A stretch of 64,000 nucleotides of DNA from Hemicordylus capensis. Lineage: Eukaryota > Chordata > Lepidosauria > Squamata > Cordylidae. The DNA lies in assembly GCF_027244095.1 (NCBI RefSeq), contig NC_069670.1, forward strand, positions 14,031,320 through 14,095,319. Reading direction: 5' to 3'. The notes below the pieces were generated by a model, which was given only the letters and a program-made list of their open reading frames with translations, made no database searches and had not been told where the DNA came from. The stretch's first letter is position 1. Each line of letters starts with the position of its first letter. This document shows positions 53,698 to 63,862 of the stretch, one piece after another. The position numbers and the translations under genes were made by a program.

Positions 53698-54236
53698 ACC
53701 TAACAAACTTGGCAAAAGGGGCATCTTTTAAAGTGACATCTTACCTATTTATCAGAGGGAGAGCAACTGTCCCTCCCAGTGGGGTTTTGGGGGGGCGTAT
53801 TTCTTCTTATGATTGGGAACCCTTTGGGGGCAGAGAACCATCTCCTCAAGACCTTGGTTATGGAAACCACTTTAGAAACCTTTTTGGCTGAAAAGCAGAA
53901 CGGGCAGGTGCGCCATCAATAATAAATGAGCTTCCCCACCCCCCCCCCGCCAGGCAAAGGTCGGCCCCATTAAGCGACCTCTGCTGACCGGGTCAAGGGG
54001 CCCCTTCTCAAAATGGCGCCAAGGGGCACCTTTCCAAAATGGCGGCTCTCTTGTTTTTAGAACGGGGAGAGCAACTGTCCCTCTTCAACCCAACATGGCT
54101 CCTCTCCCCAGTGCTTGTTGCTGGGGTCGCGCTTGGATTTCTCGTTTTAGGCCTGAGAGGCCTTTGCGGGCAGAGAAACATGTTCTCATTCCTTTTACAG
54201 CTGAGGAAAAAATGGGTTGTTGAAAAAATGGTATAG
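53698..54236 (+). mobile_element. Two decayed L2/CR1-like 3' repeats in tandem
   Basis: First copy 53698-53900 (CTTGGCAAAAGGGGCATC, GGGAACCCTTTGGGGGCAGA); second 54009-54236 (GGCGCCAAGGGGCACCTTTC, GGCCTTTGCGGGCAGAGAAA). Confidence 0.55.
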
Positions 54237-54384
54237 ACCTAAAAATTTTAATTAGACTTATGATGGTACCCCAACTGGAAGGGTCGCTCTGTTGGGCTGA
54301 ATAGGGCCCGTTACTCTTGCCCTGATAAAGCTGACACTTGAAAAAGTGCCCTTTGGCTCAGTTAAGCAGGGGTACAGCCATTGA

Positions 54385-54620
54385 TGGATCGGTGGGTGGA
54401 TGGATGGATTGAGTGCCAGCAAGTTGGCGTTGGCTGTTAGCGACCTCACAGAGAGATTCTCTCCAGGATGATCTGATTTCCACTTGGCCTTGAAGGTCTC
54501 TCAGTGGTGCCTTCATGGCTGTCGTCACCGAGTCCATCCGCCTGGCTGCTGGTCGTCCTCGTCTTCTCTTTCCTTCCTTCCACTTTCCCCAGCACGATGG
54601 ACTTCTCCAGGGAGCTGGGT
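54385..54620 (-). mobile_element. Bov-B (RTE) LINE 3' fragment
   Basis: Reverse CCAGCAAGTTGGCGTTGGCT, CTCTCCAGGATGATCTGATT and GCTGCTGGTCGTCCTCGTC; the sense strand gives the RRRGRPAARR-type end of the RTE ORF. Confidence 0.65.
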
Positions 54621-54677
54621 TTAAAACAATTACGCTGAATAATAATAATGACAACCAGTGCAAAAGAGTGAATGTGC

Positions 54678-54683
54678 TTTATT
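54678..54683 (-). terminator. Candidate poly(A) signal of the complexin-like gene
   Basis: AATAAA on the minus strand (AATAAAGCAC), about 1.1 kb past the complexin stop at 55777. The implied 3'UTR is largely made of three decayed SINEs. An earlier, weaker signal may be used instead. Confidence 0.4.
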
Positions 54684-54905
54684 GAAATGAGCAGCTCACG
54701 CCTCTCACAGACCTCCGCCTCCAAGAGAGCATCACCTCAGGGAAGCCATTCGCCAGGCTCCGACTTCTGCCAGCTCAGACCGAGCCTGTTCGTGACTTTC
54801 CAAAACCCCAGGCAAGAATTGCTCTTGACTACTACTAGCCCCGTTGCCAGAAACCCTGTCATGAAGATGCCGTGGACTGTAACCTTTTGCATTGCAAGAA
54901 GGGAC

Positions 54906-55430
54906 CTAGGCAGCTTCCTGCCACCGAGTCAGACCTTTAATCCATCTGCCTCAGGGTTGCCTTTCACAGGCTGGCAGCAGCCCGCCAGGGATTCAGGCAG
55001 AGACCTCCTAGGCCTCACTGGAGGTGCCAGAGATTGGGACTGTCTGCCCACAAAACAGGTGCTGAACCTAAGAGCTATGAGCCCTCCTTAAAGAGGTCAA
55101 GCTGTCTGAGGCCATTGGACCATGTCACATTGTCCGCTCTGGCTGGCAGCAGTTCTCCAGGGGGTCTCTTGGCAAGGGTCTTCCCCAGCCCTGTCACCAA
55201 ATCTGGAGCTGTCAGGGATTAGCACTGAGGCAATGCCAAGAGCCTTCTGTAGGGCTGTGCATTAGAAGCATGTAATTAAGAGGGGTGCCTAGGAAGCTAC
55301 CTCATACCCCGTCAGACTCTCAGTCTGTCTAGCTCAGGATTGTCTACACTGACTGGCAGCGGCTCTCCAGGTGGGGGAGGCCAGGAATTGAACTCGGGAC
55401 CTTCTGCATGCAAGGCCAACGTCTTCAAGG
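54906..55430 (-). mobile_element. Three decayed tRNA-Ala-like SINEs in the complexin 3'UTR
   Basis: Copies at about 54906-55095, 55100-55245 and 55286-55430; each has a GTCAGAC and GGCTGGCAGCAG-type pair in order, the last ending GGACCTTCTGCATGCAAGGC. Confidence 0.6.
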
Positions 55431-55776
55431 AACCAACACGGGTATCAGCAACTGGGTGACTTAAAGGGGCCCTCCGAGAATGTTCTAGAAGGCCAAGCGA
55501 TTGCGCCTGTGTGTCATGTGGCCGGCTCCAAGATGGCGCAGCTCAGCGCAGAAGCGGGCATAACTCTCCCCCAACTAGAATGAATCTTCCAGCCAAGAGG
55601 GACAGAAGCCAACCCCTCCCAAGTGTCCCCCGATGGACATGGGGTTGGAGAACCGAGACAGCCTTGAAGAGTTCAACGGGCACTTGGCCCCTGCAAGGGA
55701 CTTGGAGGTTTCACGAGTCTACAGTCCCGCATCTGCGGGAGTGCGGTTCGACAGAAAGCACGATTCGATGCGACGC

Positions 55777-57555
55777 TCACATGACGGGACATTGCACAGG
55801 GCGCTGAAGGGACTGCACTGCGTTCTGCGCCGTGGTCCGCAAGGAGCCGAAGTCCAGGTCGCCAAAGCTGGAGAAGATGGAGCCCGATTCGGAGGTGGCC
55901 TTCGGCTTCACGATCGCCAGGAGATCGTGAGGGAGCTTCGGTTTGCCTCTCGCGGCTTCTAGCTGCTTCTTATCTGTCCGGTTCTTGGAGAAGAAGACAA
56001 CGAAACGTGAGATTTAGTTATTGTTGATGTGGATCTGGTGGGTGGGAATCAGGGACAGGGCTTCTTCGGGAGTGGCCCCCTGCCTTGGGAATGTCCTCCC
56101 AGAAGGGCTTCCTCAGTCTCCTTCCGTAATTAGTGTTTAAAAATACACATATAAACCCTCCCTTTTAAAGCAGCTTTAAAAAACTGGCTGTAACTGGGCT
56201 TCTCAATCAGGGGCAGCTCATTGGCCACAAGCCTGGATAAAAAGGGCAGTCTTCACTCTCCTTCAAAAGGCTGGGAGAGAAGAAGCCATGTGGGTTTCAG
56301 CCAAGAGCACATTCCACAGCCTAGGGGCCATCACCGAGAGGGCCCTGTCCCCGCGTGCTCAACTAACAGGCCTCCGTAATGACAGCCATCTTAACACCTG
56401 TTAAAAGCACGGGGAAACAGAACGGCCTGGCTGTTCAAGGCAATAAAAGATGGCATTGGATAAATTTGTCCATGGAGAGGAAATTCCATGGTTAGGAATA
56501 GCAACCACCTGCCTAACTTCTGGAGATAGACGAACTGAGAAGAGAGAAGCACTTAAGTGGGAGATCATAATAGACAGGGAGGTTCCTACAGGAGAAGAAC
56601 ATGGACCTTACCTTGGGGAGCTGATATTTCTCCCGGAGGTGAACCCGCATGGCAGCACGCTCGGCCTTCCGTTGAGCAAAGGCTGTGTCCCGTTTGCCCC
56701 TGCAGGGAGGCAAGAAGAGAGCATCAAGAAGAGTCTATCCACGTTGGAGCAAGATGCTTAGGGAACAGGCAGGACCTCTCCCTTCAATGGTTTTCAACCC
56801 AAAGGTTGGAACAGCTGGTGTGTGCTTTGATATCCGTTTTGTTACCCTACAATTCCATGCAAGTGCAAGAATAAACACACAGGGTTGTGTTAAATATTCA
56901 GCAGCCTGAGAAATCTCAGCAAGTTTTAAGTTCTACGTGGAAACAACAGGCCAGCAAGTTATTGTTTCTGCTGCCGCAGGTTTCCATGATTATGGAAAGC
57001 GTATAACCATGGCATGCAGGTTTGTTGCAACAAAATCAAACCACCACCCCCACCCCCCAAAAACACCACCATATTGTATTCATCACATTTGCCTGATACG
57101 TACATCTCTAGGTGGTGCGTGACCAGCCTTTTCCACCATCAGGACTAGAATCTTGTTTTAACAAGTTAGAAACTTATTTGCTATGTGTGGAAATTGGATC
57201 GTCCCGTAACTTAGGGGCCAATTCACGCACTACATTTTAAAATTGTACACACACATGTTGGAAACATCACAAGCACTCAGCAAAGAGCGGCGATTGCTGG
57301 CACAAGTCTGTACTTCTCTCCCAGATTGGGGTTTGCTGCCTCACATTATGTGGAAAGACCCTGGAATTGGGTGACCGCCCTGCCAGAAAAGGGACGGAGC
57401 GACTCTTACTTCTGTTTCTGGGGCAGCTGCAGTGCTTGGCCCTTGCTGGGACATGTGGGACGACTGGGCTCCTTCTCCTTGGGGAACTCTGCCGAAATAC
57501 AGCACAGCAATTGCTTGGCTGGGACTCCAAACGTTGACTTCACCATCGACTCCAT
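55777..57555 (-). CDS. Divergent complexin-3/4-like SNARE regulator with C-terminal CAAX box
   Basis: Three exons, 57555-57410, 56699-56612 and 55983-55777, join in phase to 146 aa (complexin 3 and 4 are about 160). Complexins bind assembled SNARE bundles and tune vesicle fusion. The start [10 protein letters not shown] resembles complexin-3 MAFMVKTMVG. Residues 52-78 ([16 protein letters not shown] then [11 protein letters not shown]) are the central helix: R52, R63, K73 and Y74 line up with complexin-1 R48, R59, K69 and Y70, needed for SNARE binding. Exon three continues NRTDKKQ and FGDLDFGSL as in complexin 3 and ends CPVM, a prenylation box typical of complexins 3 and 4. Residues 21-51, where the accessory helix belongs, hold five prolines and no EEY/EYQKQ block. 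Introns follow the phases expected for complexin 3. The third acceptor is AAG, slightly weak. Frames are intact, so it is probably functional, but it is clearly a separate paralogue from complexins 3 and 4 as recalled. Confidence 0.85.
56190..56410. repeat. Unclassified interspersed repeat in complexin intron 2
   Basis: AAAAGGGCAGTCTTCACTCT and AGCACATTCCACAGCCTAGG resemble a phrase also seen, decayed, at 29200-29330. Family unknown. Confidence 0.35.
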
Positions 57556-57679
57556 AGGGGAGAGGGCTGGAGAGGAGGATGCAGAGAACACAGCTGTCAG
57601 CCTTGTGCAAAACACACACCACCCCCAGCTGAACCTGACGACAGGTCCGTCTAATCGTGCATCCCCTTCCCAATAGGGA

Positions 57680-57940
57680 TGCCATGTCCAAGCGTCCCAA
57701 ATCCGGGTGGCCTAATTTTCACATGACGCCAATGATACAGAAACTAACTTGCATTTTATTTATTTATTCATTGGACAGATTTGTAAACTTTCCCCTCCGC
57801 CTCTGCCCTCCCATGTGATCGGATCCAGAGTAAAATCTGGGCAATCTAGGCAGCGAATTTGAAATCCGTGTAAATCCAGGTGGAATTTAGCAGCCAGGTC
57901 TGGGGGCTACCCTAAATTCTGGGGAAATGGCAACCCTACT
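57680..57940. mobile_element. TIR-type short element (AGGGTTGCCA family), both ends
   Basis: Begins AGGGATGCCATGTCCAAGCG and ends GGGGAAATGGCAACCCT, inverted termini of about 10 bp. Confidence 0.6.
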
Positions 57941-59595
57941 TTCCAACAACGGGCAGCCAGAAGCCCACAAGCAGGCCAGGAAACTAACAGCCCTTCCTTT
58001 CTATTTATAAGGTAGGCTATCACTATAATGGAAGCTCAGTTTAGCTAGTGTGGGCTTTAGCCACCCATAGACCAGTCCCTCCACGGATCTGTGGAAATCT
58101 CCTTTTATTTTTTAAATAAACTAGCGACCATGAGCCCAGCTGCGATCTTCAGGTTGCCTTGTGAAATAACTGATCTCCGAGCATCTGGGCGCTTTAACTT
58201 GCCCCAAGTTTAAGACATTAGCCCTACTCTAAAGAATCAACACAGGTACGGATTAACTAAAACTGATGGTGCCCCAGTGCATGGTGGGAGTTTTCTCAAA
58301 CTCTCAGTGCAGGAGGCAGAGAAAAACCCTGGAAAACTCCATATGAAAAGGGGGAGCAACATAAGGGAGCAATATAAGGTGCTGCAAACTGACTCTTTCC
58401 CCCCTCAGTTTTAACCACTAGCAGCCATCACGCATCATGTGGCAGTGAGCTCCACAAGCTAAGCTTCCTTGCCCACATGCTAGACAGCGATCTCACCCCA
58501 AAATGTAGGCTTGGAGAAGTCAGAAGCAAAACTAAAGCCATCCCGGCTCCTGCCCGTACAGGACAGGACGTTCCTCGCTCTCACACAGACTTTCAGCAAA
58601 CTCACCTGGATACCTCCAAGTCGTCAGCTTTTGTTCTCGGCATGTAGAGCCCCTTCTGCTCACTTGAATGCTCCAGAAGCAAATTAGCACTCTTCTCCGA
58701 CTCAAGCTCTTTAAACCAGGGATTAGGAAGAACTTAAGAGCTCTGGATGACGACAGGCTTTCCCTGATCAGTTGGGTGACAGTCGAGGACACCGTCACAA
58801 GAGCCAGATGGCACCGGGAGAGAACAACACCCCCAAGCCAGCCGCGAGGAACGTCAGACACGTGCCACTTGGACGCCTAATCCCTTGGTATGTGTCAGAT
58901 CTGCAGAGCGGCTCAGAAATTTTGTTGAAAGTAGCCAGTCCTCAACTTTCTAGTCCTCAAGGACTCACCGTCCCAAAATGTGAAAAAAGACACACATTGC
59001 TAAAAGTTGACTCCTCTGAAGGAGATTCTGGGTATTCTCTTTAGGCCTGTGACACAGACAGACCCCCCTCAGTACCTCCTAATGCCAATTAGCATTGCCA
59101 GGGAGAGATAGCAAAAAAGCTTCTTCCCAGGGCGATTTTATAGAAAGAAATCATAACTGATAGTGCCTTACTTCTTACGGTCCTCTGCATAGGAGAAGAC
59201 TCCTGGGTCTGAGGGCACTCTTATCAAAAACCTGACATGAGGAATAAACCCCACTGAAGTTTCTGTTGGTTATCTGTCCCGACGAGACTACCAGAAATAG
59301 AGATTTCCTATCAAGTAGCGAATCCAAGAGCGGGAGCAAAGAAGTTCCGAGTTCGAATCTCACCTGGGCCATGGACTCACAAGCTGCTACCCCCTCCCCG
59401 CCCCCAGCCTTATCCCTTCTACTACAAATGGGGATAATAAAACCAGTCTACTACCGTTACAGGGCTGTTGTGAGGAGTATGAGAAAATGTACGTGAAATA
59501 TGCTGGAGACTTTGAAGATGTTACATTAATGCGTTGATTGCTTTGCAGTAGCAAGAAGTGGACATGGATGGTGGGCCCTGCAAGGAATAAAGGGG

Positions 59596-59892
59596 AGGAG
59601 AGCTGGTCTTGTGGTAGCATGCATGAATTGTCCCCTCTGCTAAGCAGGGTCCCCCCTGGTTTGCAATTGGATGGGAAACTACATGTGAATGCTGCTAAGT
59701 TTTCCCCCTCAGGGGATGGGGCCGCTCTGGGAAGAGCAGAAGGTCCCAAGTTCCCTCCCTGGCAGCATCTCCAAGATAAGGCTGAGAGAGACTCCTGCCT
59801 GCAACCTCGGAGAAGCCGCTGCCAGTCCGTGCAGACAATACTGAGCGAGATAGACCCATGGTCTGACTCAGTAGAAGGCAGCTTTCTAAGTA
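59596..59892 (+). mobile_element. 5S-headed SINE, near full length
   Basis: GAGAGCTGGTCTTGTGGTAG, CTGCTAAGCAGGGTCCCCCC, TTGGATGGGAAACTACATG and GACTCAGTAGAAGGCAGC. Confidence 0.8.
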
Positions 59893-60494
59893 AGGGGGTC
59901 AGTGGTGGGTCCCCCCCCCACTGATGCTGGCCGTGTGCCCCCCAAACCTGGTTCGCAAAGTCCACAGGCTTTCCTGTCTAAAGCAATCCGTCAACAGCAG
60001 TTTTTAAGAAGAGGCTTGTGACACACCAGGAGCTTAGACAACTCTAAATAGATTGTGGGGTGAGCTGCAGGATTCCAGGCCAAGGGCAAGCAGAAGCAGG
60101 TGTGACCCAGACCTGGGGCCTTAAGCCTCTTATAGCAAGCGGGGGGGAGAGGGGAGCGACCCAAGACTCTTAACGTGGCTGCTCACTCACACACACACAG
60201 CAAAAGTATTGCTGCCCACCGGTGCAGCATTTGGAGCTCTGAGAATCACAGAGGGGGGAAACAGAAGAAAATAAAAGGAAGTAAAGGTTCTAGTCCTCTT
60301 GTCACAGAATAAAAGTTGCGGGGAGCTTTGCTCTTCAGTGCTTTCATTCCTTCCCTCTTGGCTACACAAAATGAAATTTGGAAAGAAAAAAAAATCCAAG
60401 TCACACAAGGAGCATCACACAAAAAACTACGTAGATGTATTGAAACATCGGCACACAGGCACAATCTAGACGTCCTGGGTTGCAGAAGTGTGGG

Positions 60495-60630
60495 GTGTGC
60501 TGCAGACAGAATGTGGGACTTGGGAAGATCCGGGTTCAGATCCTGCTCCACCACAAAGCTCACTTGCTGACTTTGTCGTTCCCTCTTAGCTTAAGCTCTC
60601 CCACAAAGCAGTTATGAAGATCAATACACA
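60495..60630 (+). mobile_element. Decayed type B-like SINE
   Basis: AGATCCGGGTTCAGATCCTG and CACCACAAAGCTCACTTGCT. Confidence 0.45.
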
Positions 60631-60660
60631 CACACACACAATTCATTCATTCATTCATTC
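60628..60660. repeat. Short (CA)n and (ATTC)n runs
   Basis: ACACACACACACACA then ATTCATTCATTCATTC. Confidence 0.85.
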
Positions 60661-61074
60661 AAGGAACTTGAAGAATGGCATTCCTGCCTTAAGCTTTGGT
60701 CGTTCTTAAATGCATTAGGGGTGCCCTCTATTCATTCAGGCAACACCATTATCTATCATCCTATCATCATCAGCCAGACCATCACAGCTGCTTATCCCCC
60801 AATGTGATATATGCAATGCCCTTCCGCTGTCTATAGAGGAGAAACAGAACAGTCTCTAAGCAAAAGAACAAACTGTTTTATCAAGAACGGGCTGCACCTA
60901 TCAGAAAAGAGGCCGATCTGTGTAGACAATACTGAGCTAGATGGACCAAGGGTCTGTCTTGGAAGAAGGCTGCTTCCTATGTGTCCGTCTGTTAAAAGCT
61001 AATGCCAGAATCAATGCTCTCATCTTTAACCATTTTTAAAGCCAAGGCCAAAACTCAAATAGCCAAGGCCAAAA

Positions 61075-61433
61075 CTCAGTGGTCAAGCACCTGTTTTGCA
61101 CACAGAAGGCTCATTTAAATCTTAAGACATGTGTGGAAAGTGCTAGGGAAGGCCACCCCATCGGAAACCCCCAATGGACACTGCCAATCAGCACAAACAA
61201 TACTAATTTAAGTGGACCCAAAGTCTGACTCGGCAGACAGCAGCTTCGTACATTCATGAGGCACATCCATAGCTCGGTGCTATGAGACATGCAGAGGCCC
61301 CGGTTCAAACCTCAGCATCTGCAGGTAGGGCTGTACAAGACCGCTCTCGGCAACCCCAGAGAAATGCTGCCAGTCAGTGTAGGTAATACTGAGCTCGACG
61401 GACCAAGGGCCTGACTCAGTTGACGGCAGCTTC
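61075..61433 (+). mobile_element. Two tRNA-Ala-like SINEs in tandem
   Basis: Copies at 61075-61252 and 61255-61433; the second has TAGCTCGGTGCTATGAGACA, GGTTCAAACCTCAGCATCTG and CTGACTCAGTTGACGGCAGC. Confidence 0.65.
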
Positions 61434-62589
61434 ACACATTCAAAATAACATTTTCAGGGAGTTTGCTGTGACAGATTAACACACTAGCCCTCTGGAGAAG
61501 CTGAGCAGGATCAGCCCAGGAATTAAGCACAGACGTGGTGACTATATAAATAACTGTGAGAGGCTGCTGCTTGTGTCTCTTCCAGGAAGCTTCAGCAGTG
61601 GCCCAGAAGCCGAGTCATCTAACCTCCTTGTGACTGATAAGACTGGAAGAACTCCAGCTACCCAGATGAACAGGCTCAAAAACACATCGTGACGGCACCT
61701 GGGGATTTAAATATTCCCACAGCCGAGTTTTCCAGAAGGCCTGAGGTCCGGAACCCGACTAGTTGTACCCACCTCCAGTGTTATTACCAAGTCACTGAGG
61801 ATTTTTAAAAGCAGCTCCACCTTTCCTCAGCCTAAAAAGAACTCCAGAATTGGCACGGAAAGGGTAACGCCAAAGATGCCTGTTTTTAAAATAACCCAGA
61901 ATCCCTGCACGAAGCCTTCAACCACAGCCAATATTCCTCAAACTTCCATTAGCTAAGAGGAGTATTTTTTTCTGGAGAGGAACCACCCACAAGTCCCTGT
62001 TCTGGGTGTCCCCCCTGATTTGAGGGGAAGGCAAGGGTAGGCAGGTTTTCCTCCATCTCTGCATCAGGGGCTAGCTGATCTCGCCTGTTGCAGAAGTAGA
62101 GTGAAATTCCTGCCTCTAATGGAGGATGATTCACACACAGAGAGACAGTAGACAGCCTCTTCTATGGGTGGGCGCTCTCGGATTCTCTCCTGGGGTACAT
62201 TGGTAGTTTTCTCATGGCACATGGATTGGGAAATACTGGCCCAGCCACCACACCCCAACAACGCGCGTAACTGCATTTGCTCATATCCCATCCCCATTGT
62301 TACCTCTATTGCAGGCATGGGTCAACTTCTGGCTTGCGAGATTTACTTTTTTTTAAAAAAAGCCCACCAATCACAGCCAGGTGCTGACCGACTTCAATTC
62401 ACCCAGTGATCACCCTTCTGTCTTGTCCTGCTCAGTCATCTCCAACGCTATTGAAATCCAGACTGTAAGCTCCCTGGGGCAGGGAACTGTAAGAAATCCT
62501 GCTTGCTTCCTGTTACCATGGCCAGGATTTTGACCCGGAGAGAGAGAGAGAATTCCCATGACAGACCATGGCATTAATTCACAGCGTAT

Positions 62590-62595
62590 TTTATT
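62590..62595 (-). terminator. CLK2: CLK2 poly(A) signal AATAAA
   Basis: Plus-strand TTTATT reads AATAAA on the minus strand, about 455 nt past the CLK2 stop, giving a short 3'UTR without recognised repeats. No other clean hexamer was noticed nearby. Confidence 0.6.
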
Positions 62596-63049
62596 ATTCC
62601 ACAAAGACTGTACAAAATCCGTATAAAATATTGGCATTGGAATTGGGCTGTGGTCGTTATCCAAAAATAACTCGCCAGTGGGAATCCCACCAGCCTCATA
62701 ACTTACACAGGGAAGGGCAGGAACTGAGGAGGAGGAGGAGTATGTACAGCAAAAACGGAAGGAAAAAGGAGAATAAAAAGGACTCCAACCCCCAAGGAAG
62801 TCATGTTATTTACAGAGGATGGTGGGGAAATGCCGCAGCGTCCCCCAGAGTTCTATACACTATCTCACATATGGACAAGCTTTACATGATCAGAAAGAGG
62901 GGATCTGGGGAGGGGACCAGTCAGGAATTGTTCTGTCGGATGATCCTCTTTGTCTTTTTTCCCAAAGCACCAGAATGCAGGAAGAGAGATGTCACACGAG
63001 CCTCCACAGGGGCTGAGAAGAGAGGCCCGGAGGCCAGGCTCCAGGCCAG

Positions 63050-63232
63050 TCACCGGCTGATGTCCCGACTGGAGTCCCAGGCTTTGGGGCCGCTTTGGAG
63101 TTTGAGGACGTCGAAGAAGGGGTGCTTCAAGGCTTCGGCCAAGGTGAGCCGCTTGGCTGGCTCATACTCCAACATGCCCTCGATGAGGTCGAACAGCCGG
63201 TGGTGCTCTTCCGCCTCGGACACCAAGTACCT
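63050..63232 (-). CDS. CLK2: Dual-specificity kinase CLK2, last coding exon
   Basis: Nuclear LAMMER kinase that phosphorylates SR splicing factors. Only the final exon is inside the window: acceptor GCAG then RYLVSEAEEHHRLFDLIEGM, LEYEPAKRLTLAEALKHPFF and the terminal AWDSSRDISR, 60 codons plus TGA. This is the end of the kinase domain (subdomain XI) and tail. It matches the human C-terminus residue for residue over most of its length. The catalytic core lies beyond position 64000. Confidence 0.93.
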   Translation of the reverse strand, partial: RYLVSEAEEHHRLFDLIEGMLEYEPAKRLTLAEALKHPFFDVLKLQSGPKAWDSSRDISR

Positions 63233-63256
63233 CTGCAAAAGCAAGGCGGCCGGGAA

Positions 63257-63450
63257 CGTAAGAAGAGCCCGGCTGGATCAGGCCCAAGGAGGCCCATCGA
63301 GTCCAGCATCCCGCTTCACCCAGTGGCCCACCAGATGCCTCCGAGAAGCCCACCGGCAAGAGGTGAAGGGGCCTGCCCTCTCTCCTGCTGTGGCTCCCCT
63401 GCAACTGGGACGGAGAGGCATCGTGCCTCCGAGGCTGGAGGTGGCCTATA
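63257..63450 (-). mobile_element. CR1 LINE 3' end
   Basis: Reverse AACGTAAGAAGAGCCCGGCT and CCAGTGGCCCACCAGATGCC; lies 25 nt inside the CLK2 intron from its last exon. Confidence 0.75.
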
Positions 63451-63609
63451 GCCACCTCCTGGGGCTATAGTTCCAAGGCCCCAGGAAAACTCCTTTGCAC
63501 ACAGAGGCGGGGAAACAGCCCCTTCGCCCTGCACTAGCGATGATGAAGCTTGATCTCTCTGCCCTCTGTCCTAGGGAGAAGGCGGTTGGTGCAGGTCAGA
63601 GAACTGGGC

Positions 63610-63862
63610 AGGCACAGAGAAGGTTCAGTCTTTAAAGCCTTTACTTAAAAGTTATAATGTATAGGCTTTTAATTAACATTGTTTTAATGCTCCTTTAAAA
63701 TATTGTTGTAAAAAATGTTACATTGTTGTAATGTTTTTAAACTTTTTCTTTTTGTTTTAACTAATGTTTCACTTTCTGTTTTGATTTTGTTGCAGCCCAG
63801 ACCTAAGTTTTGGGCAGTATAAAAACATGTTAAACAAACAAACTAACTAACAAACAAACAAC
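63610..63862 (+). mobile_element. L2 LINE 3' end
   Basis: TTTAAAGCCTTTACTTAAAA, CCCAGACCTAAGTTTTGGGC and an AAACAAACAAAC tail. Confidence 0.65.

Larger units (their letters stand above)
51607..54677. other. Intergenic interval between SCAMP3 promoter and complexin 3' end
   Basis: Holds two hAT-like palindromes, a TIR element with AGGGTTGCCA ends, two decayed copies of an L2/CR1-like 3' repeat and a Bov-B LINE 3' piece. No exon was recognised. Confidence 0.55.
57556..62589. other. Intergenic interval between the complexin gene and CLK2
   Basis: Contains a TIR element (57680-57940), a 5S-headed SINE (59596-59892), decayed SINEs (60495-60630, 60905-60985, 61075-61433) and short CA and ATTC runs (60628-60660). 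The 57950-59590 and 61500-62570 parts show nothing I can identify. A noncoding first exon and promoter of the complexin gene should lie here but were not found. Confidence 0.5.

Noticed and set aside
61490-61570. Possible 5S-like gene fragment (GAAGCTGAGCAGGATCAGCCC)
   Set aside because: Only one short 5S-like stretch with no matching second box or terminator; at most another SINE scrap.
62568-63470. 300-codon open frame on the plus strand
   Set aside because: It runs antisense through the CLK2 3'UTR and last exon and on into a CR1 tail; no recognisable protein.
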